Of a DNA stretch of 22,680 nucleotides, positions 8,290 through 16,359 are shown one piece after another (position 1 is the stretch's first letter; each line of letters begins with the position of its first letter). The stretch is from an uncultured Mordavella sp. GTDB taxonomy: Bacteria > Bacillota > Clostridia > Lachnospirales > Lachnospiraceae. Location of the stretch: contig CABPCP010000050.1 in NCBI GenBank assembly GCA_902406105.1, positions 1-22,680 on the forward strand. Reading direction: 5' to 3'. The translations under genes and the position numbers were made by a program. The notes beneath the pieces are model-generated. The model was not told the DNA's origin. It made no database searches and saw only the letters and a program-made list of their open reading frames with translations.

Positions 8290-9304
8290 AATCGCCTCTT
8301 TGGATCTTTGGCAGAGTCACTTTGATATCTGTCCCTGTTCCCTCCACGCTGTAAACATGGACCCCGTAGTTTTCTCCAAACAGCAGTTTGATCCTGCTGT
8401 TGACATTTTTCATAGCGATCCCTCCTCGCTTGTTCTTATCCTCCCCTACATAGCTGACAGCTACTTTCTCAAAATAGTCGTTGATTTTCCCCACCTGTTC
8501 TTCCGGCATCCCGATGCCGTTGTCAGAGATGGTGATCAATAGTTTATGTACCGTTGTGTCGATCTTCACTCGCACGATCCCGCCTTCCACCTTTTTCTCG
8601 ATGCCATGGTAAATCGCGTTTTCCACGAAAGGCTGGATGGTCAGTTTCGGCAGCCGCAGCCGCAGGATCTCTTCCTCCTGCGGGTAGGTGATCTCCAGTT
8701 TCAGTTTCTCTCCAAAACGGTAATGCTGGATCGTAAAATAGTTCTCTACATTGTCGATCTCCTCTTCCAGCGTCACAAGATTATCCACTCCCGTGATCGA
8801 ATACCGAAAGAAGATAGACAACGCCTCTGTCGTCTCAGCCACGCTGTTCAGCCTTGCGCAAATCGCATCTCCTCTGATGGCCTCCAGGGTATTGTACAGG
8901 AAATGAGGATTGATCTGGTTCTGCAGCGCCAGATATTCCGCCTGCTTTTTGGACATGCGGATCGCATCCTGCTTATTCAGCAGGTGACGGAATCTTCTCA
9001 TCACTTCATTCCACTGAGGCATCCATTCATAATCCATCTCAAACAATTCTTCGTAAGCCTCTCCGTCCGCAAAGCGCTGATAGACTTTCTTCATATCTTC
9101 ATAAGGACGGACCAGACAAGCCATCGTCCAGTTGATGAGGAAGGCATACAGGAGAAACTCCCCGATGATGACCCAGAATACCGGGAATACCGGTATCAGA
9201 TCCTTGGAAATGAGCACACATAAAATGATGATATTAATGATGCCAACACACACTAAAGCCCCGATATTCAAGAGCGCCCGGCTGGACAATACGTTCTTTT
9301 CCAC
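8264..9304 (-). CDS. Sensor histidine kinase, YesM/LytS-like, without an extracytoplasmic sensor domain
   Basis: Membrane histidine kinase of the His_kinase (PF06580) plus HATPase type. Two hydrophobic segments at about 9-33 and 39-64 are separated by only a few residues, so almost nothing is exposed outside. A coiled juxtamembrane stretch follows (about 65-120). The phosphoacceptor is His134 in NPHFLYN. The ATP-binding domain shows Asn229 in QPFVENA, DNGIGM at 261-266 and RGGIAMKN at 293-300. Typical YesM proteins carry a large outside sensor domain, so the signal here must enter through the membrane or from a cytoplasmic partner. The start codon is GTG, with GGAGGGAAGGAAA upstream. It lies 13 nt after the response-regulator gene and overlaps the pseudo-ATPase gene, which points to a three-component unit. 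Confidence 0.9.
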   Translation of the reverse strand: MEKNVLSSRALLNIGALVCVGIINIIILCVLISKDLIPVFPVFWVIIGEFLLYAFLINWTMACLVRPYEDMKKVYQRFADGEAYEELFEMDYEWMPQWNEVMRRFRHLLNKQDAIRMSKKQAEYLALQNQINPHFLYNTLEAIRGDAICARLNSVAETTEALSIFFRYSITGVDNLVTLEEEIDNVENYFTIQHYRFGEKLKLEITYPQEEEILRLRLPKLTIQPFVENAIYHGIEKKVEGGIVRVKIDTTVHKLLITISDNGIGMPEEQVGKINDYFEKVAVSYVGEDKNKRGGIAMKNVNSRIKLLFGENYGVHVYSVEGTGTDIKVTLPKIQRGDYEERTIAD

Positions 9305-9317
9305 TTTCCTTCCCTCC

Positions 9318-10925
9318 CTAGTTGTACAATTTCCGGAATTCTGTCGGAGTGACTCCTGTCAGTTTTTTGAACAGCCTGGAAAAATATTTGATATCTGAAT
9401 ATCCTACAGCGTAGGATATGTCCTCCACCGTCTGTTCCGTATTCAGAAGCATATTTTTCGCGTTATCGATCCGGATCTTCTTCAGATAATCGGAAAAATT
9501 CATCCCCGTCTCTTTTTTAAACATACTGGAGAAATAAGTGGCGTTAAAGCCGATCTCACCGCTGACCTTTTCCAGCGTCAGCGGCTGATCATAATGCTCT
9601 CCTATGTACCGCTTCGCAATCCTGATGGGCCTGGCTTCCACATACTTCTTTTCGTCCATCCAGTGTCTCAGCGAATTTATCATATAATCTTTCAGATATG
9701 TCATAACTTCATCGATGGTCCCACACAGTTCCAACTGCGCAAGCAGTTCCGTATACTGATCCGGGATCGTTATATTATAGCTGTGGGCTCCAAAATAAAA
9801 CAGCCGCAGGATCCCCTTATAAATCTCTGCGATCACTTTTCCGTCTTGTCTGGGGCTGTCTTTCAGCGCAGCCTCCAAATGCTCCATTTCTTTTTTGATA
9901 TTATCCAGGTCCACGATCTCGATCGCATTGAGGAAACGCTTTTTGAAGGCATTGCCGATATAGTCGTCCGCATGATCTGACTGCGGCTCCTCCCTCTTTT
10001 CCAGAAGAGATGCCTCTCCGAAATAGAATCTGTCCTGCATAGCTTCCCCTGCTTCCGAAAAGCTTTCCAGCACTTTTTGCATGTGCTCTTTTCTGCCGCC
10101 GATGGCCATATATATCTTGATCTCTCCAAACACGTCCTGGAATTTGGCAATATCCAGCCGGACCTTTTTGAGTTTCCTGTGGATTCCCTGAAATTCACTC
10201 TCCCCGCCGTTAAAAAGTCCGCAAATCTCTCCATCGATAATCTGGAATACTGCCTCACCGCTAACTGGCTCCAGAGCCTCTCTGAGAATCTCCATCCCTT
10301 TTTCCAGAAGGATTCTCCTGGTATCTGTGTCTCCCTTTCGTTTTCCCGGGAAGATCTTAACGATCAGTGCTTGAAAATATCCTTCTCTGAAGTGGTAGTG
10401 ATATTCTTCATTGATCTTTTCTCTGACAAAGAATCCTCCGAATTTCTCCGGACGTTTCAAAATGTCTCCCAGAAGGCTTCTCTTGACCTTCTTCTCATTT
10501 TCCTCCAGCTTTTTCTGGATCTCTTCCCATTTCTCCGCATCCCGGATCTCTTCTTTGTATTTGTCCAGAATCTTCTGGAGTGTGGCCATCATATCCTTCT
10601 TTCGAAGAGGTTTCAGGAGATAATCTTCCACGCCGTAGCGGATGGCGTTCTGAGCGTAATCAAACTGACTGTATCCGCTGATGATCACAATATGCAGATC
10701 AGGATAGAGGACTTTGGCTTTCTGTATCAATTCCATTCCGTCACATCCGGGCATCCGGATATCCGTGATCATGACATTGACCGGTGTTTCCTGGATAAAC
10801 TTGTACGCTGAGATCCCGTCATTTACGATCCCCACGATCTCAAAACCGAGTTTTTCCCATTCCACCAGGTTTGCGATCAGCTGGCACACCTTTTTCTCAT
10901 CATCTGCGATCAGTACTTTCAACAT
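9318..10925 (-). CDS. Response regulator, YesN-like, with AraC-type DNA-binding domain
   Basis: Cytosolic transcription regulator of 535 residues. The receiver domain (about 1-120) has the acidic pocket Asp8-Asp9, phosphoacceptor Asp55 in MITDIRMPG, and the conserved Lys in YLLKPL. A long middle region (about 125-425) begins with a predicted coiled stretch rich in Lys/Glu and is poorly conserved, as is usual for YesN proteins. The C-terminal ~105 residues form two AraC-type helix-turn-helix units, with LTLEKVSGEIGFNATYFSSMFKKETG and the ending DISYAVGYSDIKYFSRLFKKLTGVTPTEFRK. It is the first gene of the signalling operon; AGGAG is 9 nt before the ATG. The adjacent importer operon is the likely target, by gene order. 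Autoregulation is possible. Confidence 0.93.
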   Translation of the reverse strand: MLKVLIADDEKKVCQLIANLVEWEKLGFEIVGIVNDGISAYKFIQETPVNVMITDIRMPGCDGMELIQKAKVLYPDLHIVIISGYSQFDYAQNAIRYGVEDYLLKPLRKKDMMATLQKILDKYKEEIRDAEKWEEIQKKLEENEKKVKRSLLGDILKRPEKFGGFFVREKINEEYHYHFREGYFQALIVKIFPGKRKGDTDTRRILLEKGMEILREALEPVSGEAVFQIIDGEICGLFNGGESEFQGIHRKLKKVRLDIAKFQDVFGEIKIYMAIGGRKEHMQKVLESFSEAGEAMQDRFYFGEASLLEKREEPQSDHADDYIGNAFKKRFLNAIEIVDLDNIKKEMEHLEAALKDSPRQDGKVIAEIYKGILRLFYFGAHSYNITIPDQYTELLAQLELCGTIDEVMTYLKDYMINSLRHWMDEKKYVEARPIRIAKRYIGEHYDQPLTLEKVSGEIGFNATYFSSMFKKETGMNFSDYLKKIRIDNAKNMLLNTEQTVEDISYAVGYSDIKYFSRLFKKLTGVTPTEFRKLYN

Positions 10926-11060
10926 TTTATCCCACTCCTCTTATCCTTCCGCGCGGCGGACGACTCCAGATCAACTGCTATAAGACATATTCTAGCATTG
11001 ACGGCAAATTTTTTCCACACCCTTCTGCGAAACCCTTACTTACCCACACAATACCGAAAA

Positions 11061-11088
11061 ATTATACTTTCAAATATAATAGTTTCAG
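11061..11088 (-). promoter_or_regulatory. Candidate promoter of the response regulator/kinase operon
   Basis: On the minus strand CTGAAA (11088-11083) and a perfect TATAAT (11066-11061) are separated by 16 nt. It lies directly after the terminator of the allantoate operon and about 135 nt before the response-regulator ATG. Good -10, moderate -35. Confidence 0.5.
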
Positions 11089-11089
11089 G

Positions 11090-11131
11090 CGGAAAGAAAG
11101 AGACCGGAACTGCTCTCCAATTCCGGCCTCT
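11090..11131 (-). terminator. Terminator of the allantoate operon after the regulator gene
   Basis: As minus-strand RNA, AGAGGCCGGAA (11131-11121) pairs completely with UUCCGGUCUCU (11109-11099), 11 bp with one G-U, around an 11-nt loop. It is followed by CUUUCUUUC. The hairpin is better in this direction than on the plus strand, where the G-U becomes an A-C mismatch. It begins 7 nt after the regulator stop. Confidence 0.7.
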
Positions 11132-11138
11132 CGTCTTT

Positions 11139-12143
11139 CTACCTATAATTATATCGCCTCAAAGACTTATCCAAATGCGCCTGCATCGCCTTCCCGGCTC
11201 CGATGGAATCGTGAGCCAGGATAAAACCATAGATCCGCTGGTGTTCCTCGTAGATCTCCTTTAGCTGTTCCTCGTCCACCATCCCTGTGCCGCTGATGCG
11301 CCGGGTCAGATTGCTGATGGTCTGGATCATACTGTAGATCACCTGATTGCCGGAACATTCCGCGATGCAGATGTGGAACTCCAGATCGCCGTCCAGGAAT
11401 TCCTTATAATTCCGTTCCATATACGCCTTGTGGATCTTATAGGAACTGTCATACAGCCTTCCCAGCCTGTCATCTCTGCTGCACGCGGCCGCAAGCTGCG
11501 CCGCCTTTACCTCCAGGATATTGCGGACTGTAATGATATCCTCTGTCTGATTTCCATTCAGGAACAAGGACCAGGACAACGGGATGATAAAGAAATTGGT
11601 CTCGCTGCTGCTGATATACGTACCTTGTCCCGGATGAATATCAATCATTCCGAGTACATCAAGTACCTTCAAGGCTTCGCGGATAGCCGACCGGCCTACG
11701 TCCATCTTCTGGGCCAGTACCCGGTCGGATTCTATCTTATCACCTTTTTTCAGCTTTTTCTCCAGAAGCTGTTCTGAGAAATACATAGTCAGACGGTATA
11801 ACAGGCGGTTGATATTTCCCTTCTTCTCCGCGTTTTTGCGGATCTGGTCCGACTCCCCGTCTCCCGGCAGGATCACTTCCAGCTGTTCCGCGAATTCTTC
11901 CGGCGGCATGGAGAAAGCCATGGAATCAATCGACAGATTCTCCGCTACCGCAAGGACCACCTCGCTCAAACGGGCGCCGCCCTTGGACTCCAGATTCGAC
12001 AGCGTAGCGATGCTCATGCTTTCTTTTCCATCCTCGCTGGACAGAAATTGGCTGATAAACTCTTTCTGAGTCAATCCAAGATAACGTCTCAGCAGCCGGA
12101 TATTATCTTTCTTATATGTGGGGCTCATCTTCTCAACCGTCAT
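11139..12143 (-). CDS. Transcriptional regulator with XRE-type HTH fused to GntR/FadR (FCD) repressor
   Basis: 334-residue regulator with three apparent parts. Residues about 12-72 look like an XRE/Cro-type helix-turn-helix (IRLLRRYLGLTQKEFISQF ... IATLSNLESKG). Residues about 110-178 are a GntR winged helix (KIESDRVLAQKMDVGRSAIREALKVLDVLGMIDIHPGQGTYI). Residues about 200-330 are an FCD ligand-binding domain that keeps the metal-binding set Asp253, His257, His301 and His323. FCD proteins bind small organic acids, so a pathway acid is a reasonable effector. It is the last gene of the allantoate operon, 56 nt after allC, with GAGGT before the ATG. Plain FadR-family proteins are about 220-250 residues; the extra N-terminal HTH explains the length. 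The likely operator is at 21356-21365. It is unrelated to the IclR-type AllR of E. coli. Confidence 0.88.
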   Translation of the reverse strand: MTVEKMSPTYKKDNIRLLRRYLGLTQKEFISQFLSSEDGKESMSIATLSNLESKGGARLSEVVLAVAENLSIDSMAFSMPPEEFAEQLEVILPGDGESDQIRKNAEKKGNINRLLYRLTMYFSEQLLEKKLKKGDKIESDRVLAQKMDVGRSAIREALKVLDVLGMIDIHPGQGTYISSSETNFFIIPLSWSLFLNGNQTEDIITVRNILEVKAAQLAAACSRDDRLGRLYDSSYKIHKAYMERNYKEFLDGDLEFHICIAECSGNQVIYSMIQTISNLTRRISGTGMVDEEQLKEIYEEHQRIYGFILAHDSIGAGKAMQAHLDKSLRRYNYR

Positions 12144-12199
12144 AACAAACCTCTCTTTTGCCCTTCCATGCTTCTTTCATTTCCCGCAGGTCTTTTCTC

Positions 12200-13441
12200 C
12201 TACTCGCTTAAGAGTTTCTCCGCAAGTTCTTCCATGATCGTGGCCGCTTTCGCGAAATCACTGTACTTGGTAAATTCTACCGGGCAATGGCTTCTGCCCT
12301 CTTTGCTTGGCACAAAAAGCATAACTGTGGGAAGCACCTGTCCGATCTCCAAAGCATCGTGTCCGGCTCCGCTTGGCAGATACTTATAGCTGTATCCGTG
12401 CTCCTTGCAGCCCTCTTCCATGATCTTCAGCATATCTTGGGACAGATTGACCGGAGTGATCACCAGTTTGGTATCAATCTCATAGCTGCCGCCCATTTCT
12501 TTGACTTCCCGCTCCAGCGCCGCACGCATCCGGTTGGCGATATCATTAATGTTGTCGTTATTCTTAGAGCGGATATCCACGGTAAATTCCACCTTTTCCG
12601 CCACAATATTCATACCGCCCGGAACGGTATTGATGTAGCCTGTGGTAGCGACTGTGCCGTCGGCCTTCTCCCTCGCCCAGTCCGGAATCTTGGAAATGAC
12701 TTTTGTCGCCGCGTCTACCGCGTCCATTCGCATATCCATAGGTGTCGTTCCCGCATGGTCCGCTCTTCCGTGAACGGTCACCATATATCTCTGGATTCCC
12801 ACGATACAGTCAACCAGCCCGATCTCGATATTTTCCGCATCCAGGACCGGTCCCTGCTCGATATGGGCCTCCAGGAAATATCCGATAGATCCGTCTGGCC
12901 ATTTCGCGTCTGTTACTTTCTCCGGATCCAGACCATAGCCTTTCATAGCGTCATAGATGGAGATTCCATCCGTATCTTTGAATTTCTTACAATATTCTAC
13001 ATCTCTGTGGCCCAGCATCGCGCCAGATCCAAAGTAGCCGGTTCCAAAGCGCATACCTTCTTCATCGCAGAAACCTACCACAACAAAATCCCGCTTGGGA
13101 GCAATTCCCTTTTCTTTCAGCAGCCTGGCTGTCTCGATGGCGCAGACCACTCCCGCGATCCCATCGAAATCTCCGCCGTTTACCACAGAATCATAGTGAG
13201 ATCCCATCATCACACAGGGCTTAGAGGAGTCTTCTCCTTTCAGGACGCCGATCACATTGCCGGCCGCGTCTTCTCTCACTTCGAGTCCCGCCTCTTCCAT
13301 GATCTCTTTCAAGTAGTTGACCGCTTCTCTCGCCTCTTTGGTAAATGGAAGCCTGGTACACCCATTTCCCGGAGTCGCTGTAAAGCTCTTCAAATGCTCC
13401 AAATCTCTCGCAATTCTTCCCGTAATCTCTTCAACACCCAT
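12200..13441 (-). CDS. allC: Allantoate amidohydrolase (M20 family, AllC/N-carbamoyl-amino-acid hydrolase group)
   Basis: Metal-dependent cytosolic amidohydrolase of 413 residues that converts allantoate to ureidoglycine, NH3 and CO2. The dinuclear metal site is visible: His82 in GSHYDS, Asp93 in GGDFDG, Glu127-Glu128 in CDEEGMRF, His193 in EAHIEQGP and His385 in GRSHCPVE. The dimerisation-domain motif RADHAGTTPMD follows His193, and SGAGHDAL is near the end. By sequence alone the call could be another N-carbamoyl-amino-acid or ureido-acid hydrolase of the same family. Co-location with allE, allD, fdrA-ylbE and carbamate kinase makes allantoate the natural substrate. AAAGGAGG lies 8 nt before the ATG. 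The gene is separated by 36 nt from the small membrane-protein gene. Confidence 0.87.
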   Translation of the reverse strand: MGVEEITGRIARDLEHLKSFTATPGNGCTRLPFTKEAREAVNYLKEIMEEAGLEVREDAAGNVIGVLKGEDSSKPCVMMGSHYDSVVNGGDFDGIAGVVCAIETARLLKEKGIAPKRDFVVVGFCDEEGMRFGTGYFGSGAMLGHRDVEYCKKFKDTDGISIYDAMKGYGLDPEKVTDAKWPDGSIGYFLEAHIEQGPVLDAENIEIGLVDCIVGIQRYMVTVHGRADHAGTTPMDMRMDAVDAATKVISKIPDWAREKADGTVATTGYINTVPGGMNIVAEKVEFTVDIRSKNNDNINDIANRMRAALEREVKEMGGSYEIDTKLVITPVNLSQDMLKIMEEGCKEHGYSYKYLPSGAGHDALEIGQVLPTVMLFVPSKEGRSHCPVEFTKYSDFAKAATIMEELAEKLLSE

Positions 13442-13477
13442 TGTTTTTTCCTCCTTTGATCTTTATAGGTCTGTTGA

Positions 13478-13678
13478 TTACTTCTTTCTCCGGTCCAGGA
13501 TATAGACCTTAAATGGAGAATACAGCATTGCTGCGACAATCACTAAAAAACCGATCATACATATCACATCATTCGATGCGTTAAGCCCTGCCATAATTAT
13601 ACCAAACGCCGCCATAATTGCAAGAAACGCAATGGTCAGCCCGCCTTCTTTTGTCTTAAAAAAACTATTCTTTTCCAT
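13478..13678 (-). CDS. Small two-helix membrane protein of unknown function
   Basis: 66-residue protein not recognised as a known family. A basic N-terminus (MEKNSFFKTKEGG) leads into a hydrophobic stretch (about 14-34, LTIAFLAIMAAFGIIMAG), a short polar turn (NASND), a second hydrophobic stretch (about 40-58), and a basic tail ending in DRRKK. This predicts a two-helix hairpin with both ends in the cytoplasm. The start at 13678 is preferred because GGAGGTG lies 10 nt upstream; an ATG at 13696 would overlap that site. It sits 25 nt after the LctP permease gene and 36 nt before allC, in frame with the operon's spacing. A small accessory subunit of the permease is one possibility, based only on position. 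Confidence 0.72.
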   Translation of the reverse strand: MEKNSFFKTKEGGLTIAFLAIMAAFGIIMAGLNASNDVICMIGFLVIVAAMLYSPFKVYILDRRKK

Positions 13679-13703
13679 CTTATGCCACACCTCCATTTTC
13701 CCT

Positions 13704-15314
13704 TTATAAGCAGATCAGCAGGAAGGTAACGGCGCCGATGAGGATCGTTGCCGGAACTGTGATCGAAAGCAATTTTTTCATGACTTCTCCTTCTCTGCCC
13801 AAGATGCCTGCCGTCGTCGTCCCAAGGATGATCTTGCTGGGGCTTACCGCCGCGCCGATAGCGCCGCCAGCCGTCTGTGCTCCCAGAATCGCGGAACTGT
13901 TGACAGACAGAAGATTGGCTGTGGTCATTTGGAAGTCGCCAAAGAGAATATTGGAGCTCATATTGCTTCCTGTCATAAAGGTTCCAAGAAGTCCTACAAA
14001 TGGAGCCAGCACCACATATGCTTTTCCAAGCACACCCGCGATACCGTCTGAAAGCACCACCGTCTGTCCTGTTCCGCTCATGATCATAGACATGATGACC
14101 AGCCCGATCACCGCGATGCCGGACGGCATAGTCATAGAAACGGATTTTATGAACACACGCTTTACACCGCCTTCTTTGATCCATCCGTGACTCTTATAAT
14201 AGAGGATTCCTATGATCGCCGCAATGAAAAGGAACATGCTTGCATGGGTAAAGGGCGCAAGGGGAGAATAACTCTCCACCGCTTCGTTCACATAGCCATA
14301 TCCGGTAACCGTCTCCGGGAAGGCGAAGCCTATGGTAAACTGGCCCAAAAATGTGTTGACCGGTTTTACCAGCAATACGATCAGCGTCAGAGCGGACAAA
14401 AGGATGTAAGGAACGAACGCCTGGATCAAGGTCATATCCGCCGGCGCGTCGTCGTTTTCTCCTTCCACTGAGTCCCGCCTCATGATGCCGCTGTCCGCGA
14501 TGCTCCATTCTTCCTTATACATCTTCAGCCGCCCCAGCAGCATGATCACTACCAGGGAGATACAGGACGGAACAAAACAGGACAGGGTGGTATTCACCTG
14601 AGTCAGCGCTAACTCTCCGCCGCCCTGGATCAAGGTCAGGACGATAACCGCGGGAAGCCCCTTCTTTACCGCCTTTCCCTTTCCGTAGAACCAGCACACC
14701 GCAACTCCGGTCACCACATCCCAGAACCACAGGAACGCCGCCGCCCAGAGGGCCGTCGCCAGATACTCACCGCTTCCGGCCTGCAATCCCGCTGACATAG
14801 CAAGAGAATCCCAGCCGGCCGCCAAAGTTCCAAAGGTATTTCCCCAAGCCTGGCCCAGAAGCGGAATGATCACCGCCCACATGGGCTTTACGCCGATGCC
14901 GATCAGAAGCGGCGCTCCCACCGCCACCGGAACACCAAATCCGGTAATTCCCTGAAGAAAACTTTCAAACACCCAGCCCATAGCCAGAACCAGAAGGAGT
15001 TCATTGGGAAGCAGTTTCCTCATTCCATTTCGGATTACCAGAAATGCCTTTGCCTCATCCCCCACCTGATACATCAGAATGGCCGTCCATATGATCAACA
15101 GGATGGGAAGCGCGCTCCACACTCCCTTCGCGCTCTGAGAAGCGATCAATGCAAGATCCGCCTTGTAGAACACGATTCCTGTAAAAATCGTAATCAAAAG
15201 CCCAATGGGCGCCGCTTCTGTAGCTCCCCACTGGAATTTTATCATCAAGATCAATAGTACGATAATCGGCAGAAACGCCATTATCCACATAAACAGATTT
15301 GTTGGTATATTCAT
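13704..15314 (-). CDS. LctP-family organic-acid permease
   Basis: Integral membrane transporter of 536 residues with about a dozen hydrophobic segments, in the L-lactate permease family (PF02652). The diagnostic stretch is at about 120-135 (FLQGITGFGVPVAVGAPLL). Other family features are GQAWGNTFGTLAAGWDSLA and, near the end, GSNMSSNILFGDFQMTTA and GAQTAGGAIGAAVSPSKI. Known LctP/GlcA members move lactate or glycolate with protons. Here the gene lies inside an allantoate operon, so the cargo may be a pathway acid: allantoate uptake, or export of oxamate, which is isosteric with pyruvate and close to lactate. Neither can be read from the sequence. AGGAGACGGGAT precedes the ATG. Confidence 0.9.
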   Translation of the reverse strand: MNIPTNLFMWIMAFLPIIVLLILMIKFQWGATEAAPIGLLITIFTGIVFYKADLALIASQSAKGVWSALPILLIIWTAILMYQVGDEAKAFLVIRNGMRKLLPNELLLVLAMGWVFESFLQGITGFGVPVAVGAPLLIGIGVKPMWAVIIPLLGQAWGNTFGTLAAGWDSLAMSAGLQAGSGEYLATALWAAAFLWFWDVVTGVAVCWFYGKGKAVKKGLPAVIVLTLIQGGGELALTQVNTTLSCFVPSCISLVVIMLLGRLKMYKEEWSIADSGIMRRDSVEGENDDAPADMTLIQAFVPYILLSALTLIVLLVKPVNTFLGQFTIGFAFPETVTGYGYVNEAVESYSPLAPFTHASMFLFIAAIIGILYYKSHGWIKEGGVKRVFIKSVSMTMPSGIAVIGLVIMSMIMSGTGQTVVLSDGIAGVLGKAYVVLAPFVGLLGTFMTGSNMSSNILFGDFQMTTANLLSVNSSAILGAQTAGGAIGAAVSPSKIILGTTTAGILGREGEVMKKLLSITVPATILIGAVTFLLICL

Positions 15315-15342
15315 ATCCCGTCTCCTACTCTCTTATGACATC

Positions 15343-15384
15343 AAAGGGAGCTTCCCGGCATTCCAGCCGGGAGCTTCCCTTTTT
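15343..15384 (-). other. Strong intercistronic hairpin between carbamate kinase and permease genes
   Basis: Outer arms AAAGGGA (15343-15349) and TCCCTTT (15376-15382) enclose GCT/AGC and CCCGGC/GCCGGG pairings, with a single-base bulge on each side and a 6-nt loop. It lies in the 94-nt gap between the carbamate kinase stop and the permease start. On the minus strand it is followed only by TTTG, so full termination is doubtful. Partial termination or mRNA processing that sets permease level is plausible. The plus-strand copy has TTTTT after it. Confidence 0.6.
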
Positions 15385-15408
15385 GATCTCACTTCAACTC
15401 TTTTTATC

Positions 15409-16344
15409 TCAGGAATGGATCACCGTTCCCGTCTTTCCGGCTATGCCGTCAGCCGCCTTGTCAAGCAGGGTGATCAGCGTACGCCGCCCCTCGCCGGACT
15501 GGGCGAACCGGATAGCCGCCTCGATCTTAGGCAGCATAGATCCTTTCGCGAACTGATCCTGGGCAATGTACTCTTTGGCCTGTTCTACCGTCAGATCGGA
15601 AAGCCATTCCTGGTTTTCTTTTCCAAAATTGATGGCCACCTTCTCCACCGCGGTCAGGATCACCAGGTAATCCGCGCCAATCTGGGAAGCAAGAAGACTG
15701 CTGGCATTGTCCTTATCAATGACCGCGTTCACTCCTACCAATTTCCCTTTTTCACTGACTACCGGAATTCCGCCGCCTCCACAGGTGATCACAATATGTC
15801 CCGCGTTTACCAAGGTGCGCACCGTCTCCAGTTCCCGGATCCTTTTGGGCATAGGAGAGGCCACTACCACACGGTAGCCCCTCCCGGCATCCTCCATACA
15901 GCGAACGCCGTTAGCCTCATTTTCCTCCGCTTCCTCTTTGCTCAAGAAACGTCCAATAGGCTTAGTTGGATGCTGGAACGCCTCATCGTCCTTATCCACT
16001 TCTACCTGGGCCAGGATAGTGGATACCTTGCCGTCGATATTCCGCTCGTAAAGTTCGTATTTGATGGCGTTCTGCAGGTCGATCCCAATATATCCCTGGC
16101 TCATGGCCACACAGGTGGGCAGAGGGATCTGCTTATAGTTCTCATGCATACATACCAGATTGTCCATGGCGTCCTGGATCATCCCCACCTGGGGACCGTT
16201 TCCATGAGTCACAATGATATCCAGGCCCTGCTGGGCCAGGTCAACAATGACCTTCGCCGTCTTTGCTACCGCTTCTTTCTGCTCTTCCACATCTTTTCCA
16301 AGAGCATTTCCTCCAAGGGCAATGACAACCTTCTTTCTTTCCAT
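15409..16344 (-). CDS. Catabolic carbamate kinase
   Basis: Cytosolic kinase of 311 residues that makes ATP from carbamoyl phosphate and ADP, releasing carbamate (NH3 + CO2). Family features in order: ALGGNALG near the N-terminus, THGNGPQVG at about 45-53, ATP-binding-side CGGGGIPV, IDKDNASSLLASQIGADYLVILTAVEKV, and the C-terminal FAKGSMLPKIEAAIRFA. The length is normal for ArcC/YbcF proteins. No arginine deiminase or ornithine carbamoyltransferase is nearby. It follows the fdrA-ylbE fusion by 15 nt, so it should take the carbamoyl phosphate released from oxalurate, the role given to YbcF (AllK) in E. coli. GGGAGG precedes the ATG. Confidence 0.93.
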   Translation of the reverse strand: MERKKVVIALGGNALGKDVEEQKEAVAKTAKVIVDLAQQGLDIIVTHGNGPQVGMIQDAMDNLVCMHENYKQIPLPTCVAMSQGYIGIDLQNAIKYELYERNIDGKVSTILAQVEVDKDDEAFQHPTKPIGRFLSKEEAEENEANGVRCMEDAGRGYRVVVASPMPKRIRELETVRTLVNAGHIVITCGGGGIPVVSEKGKLVGVNAVIDKDNASSLLASQIGADYLVILTAVEKVAINFGKENQEWLSDLTVEQAKEYIAQDQFAKGSMLPKIEAAIRFAQSGEGRRTLITLLDKAADGIAGKTGTVIHS

Positions 16345-16359
16345 CAGGATCCCTCCCTT

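Noticed and set aside
12287..13459. 390-codon plus-strand ORF antisense to allC
   Set aside because: AllC on the other strand has its full set of metal ligands and a strong ribosome binding site. The antisense product has no recognisable domain.
15409..16344. Carbamate kinase as part of an arginine deiminase pathway
   Set aside because: No arcA, arcB or arginine/ornithine antiporter nearby; the flanking genes are all of the allantoate route.
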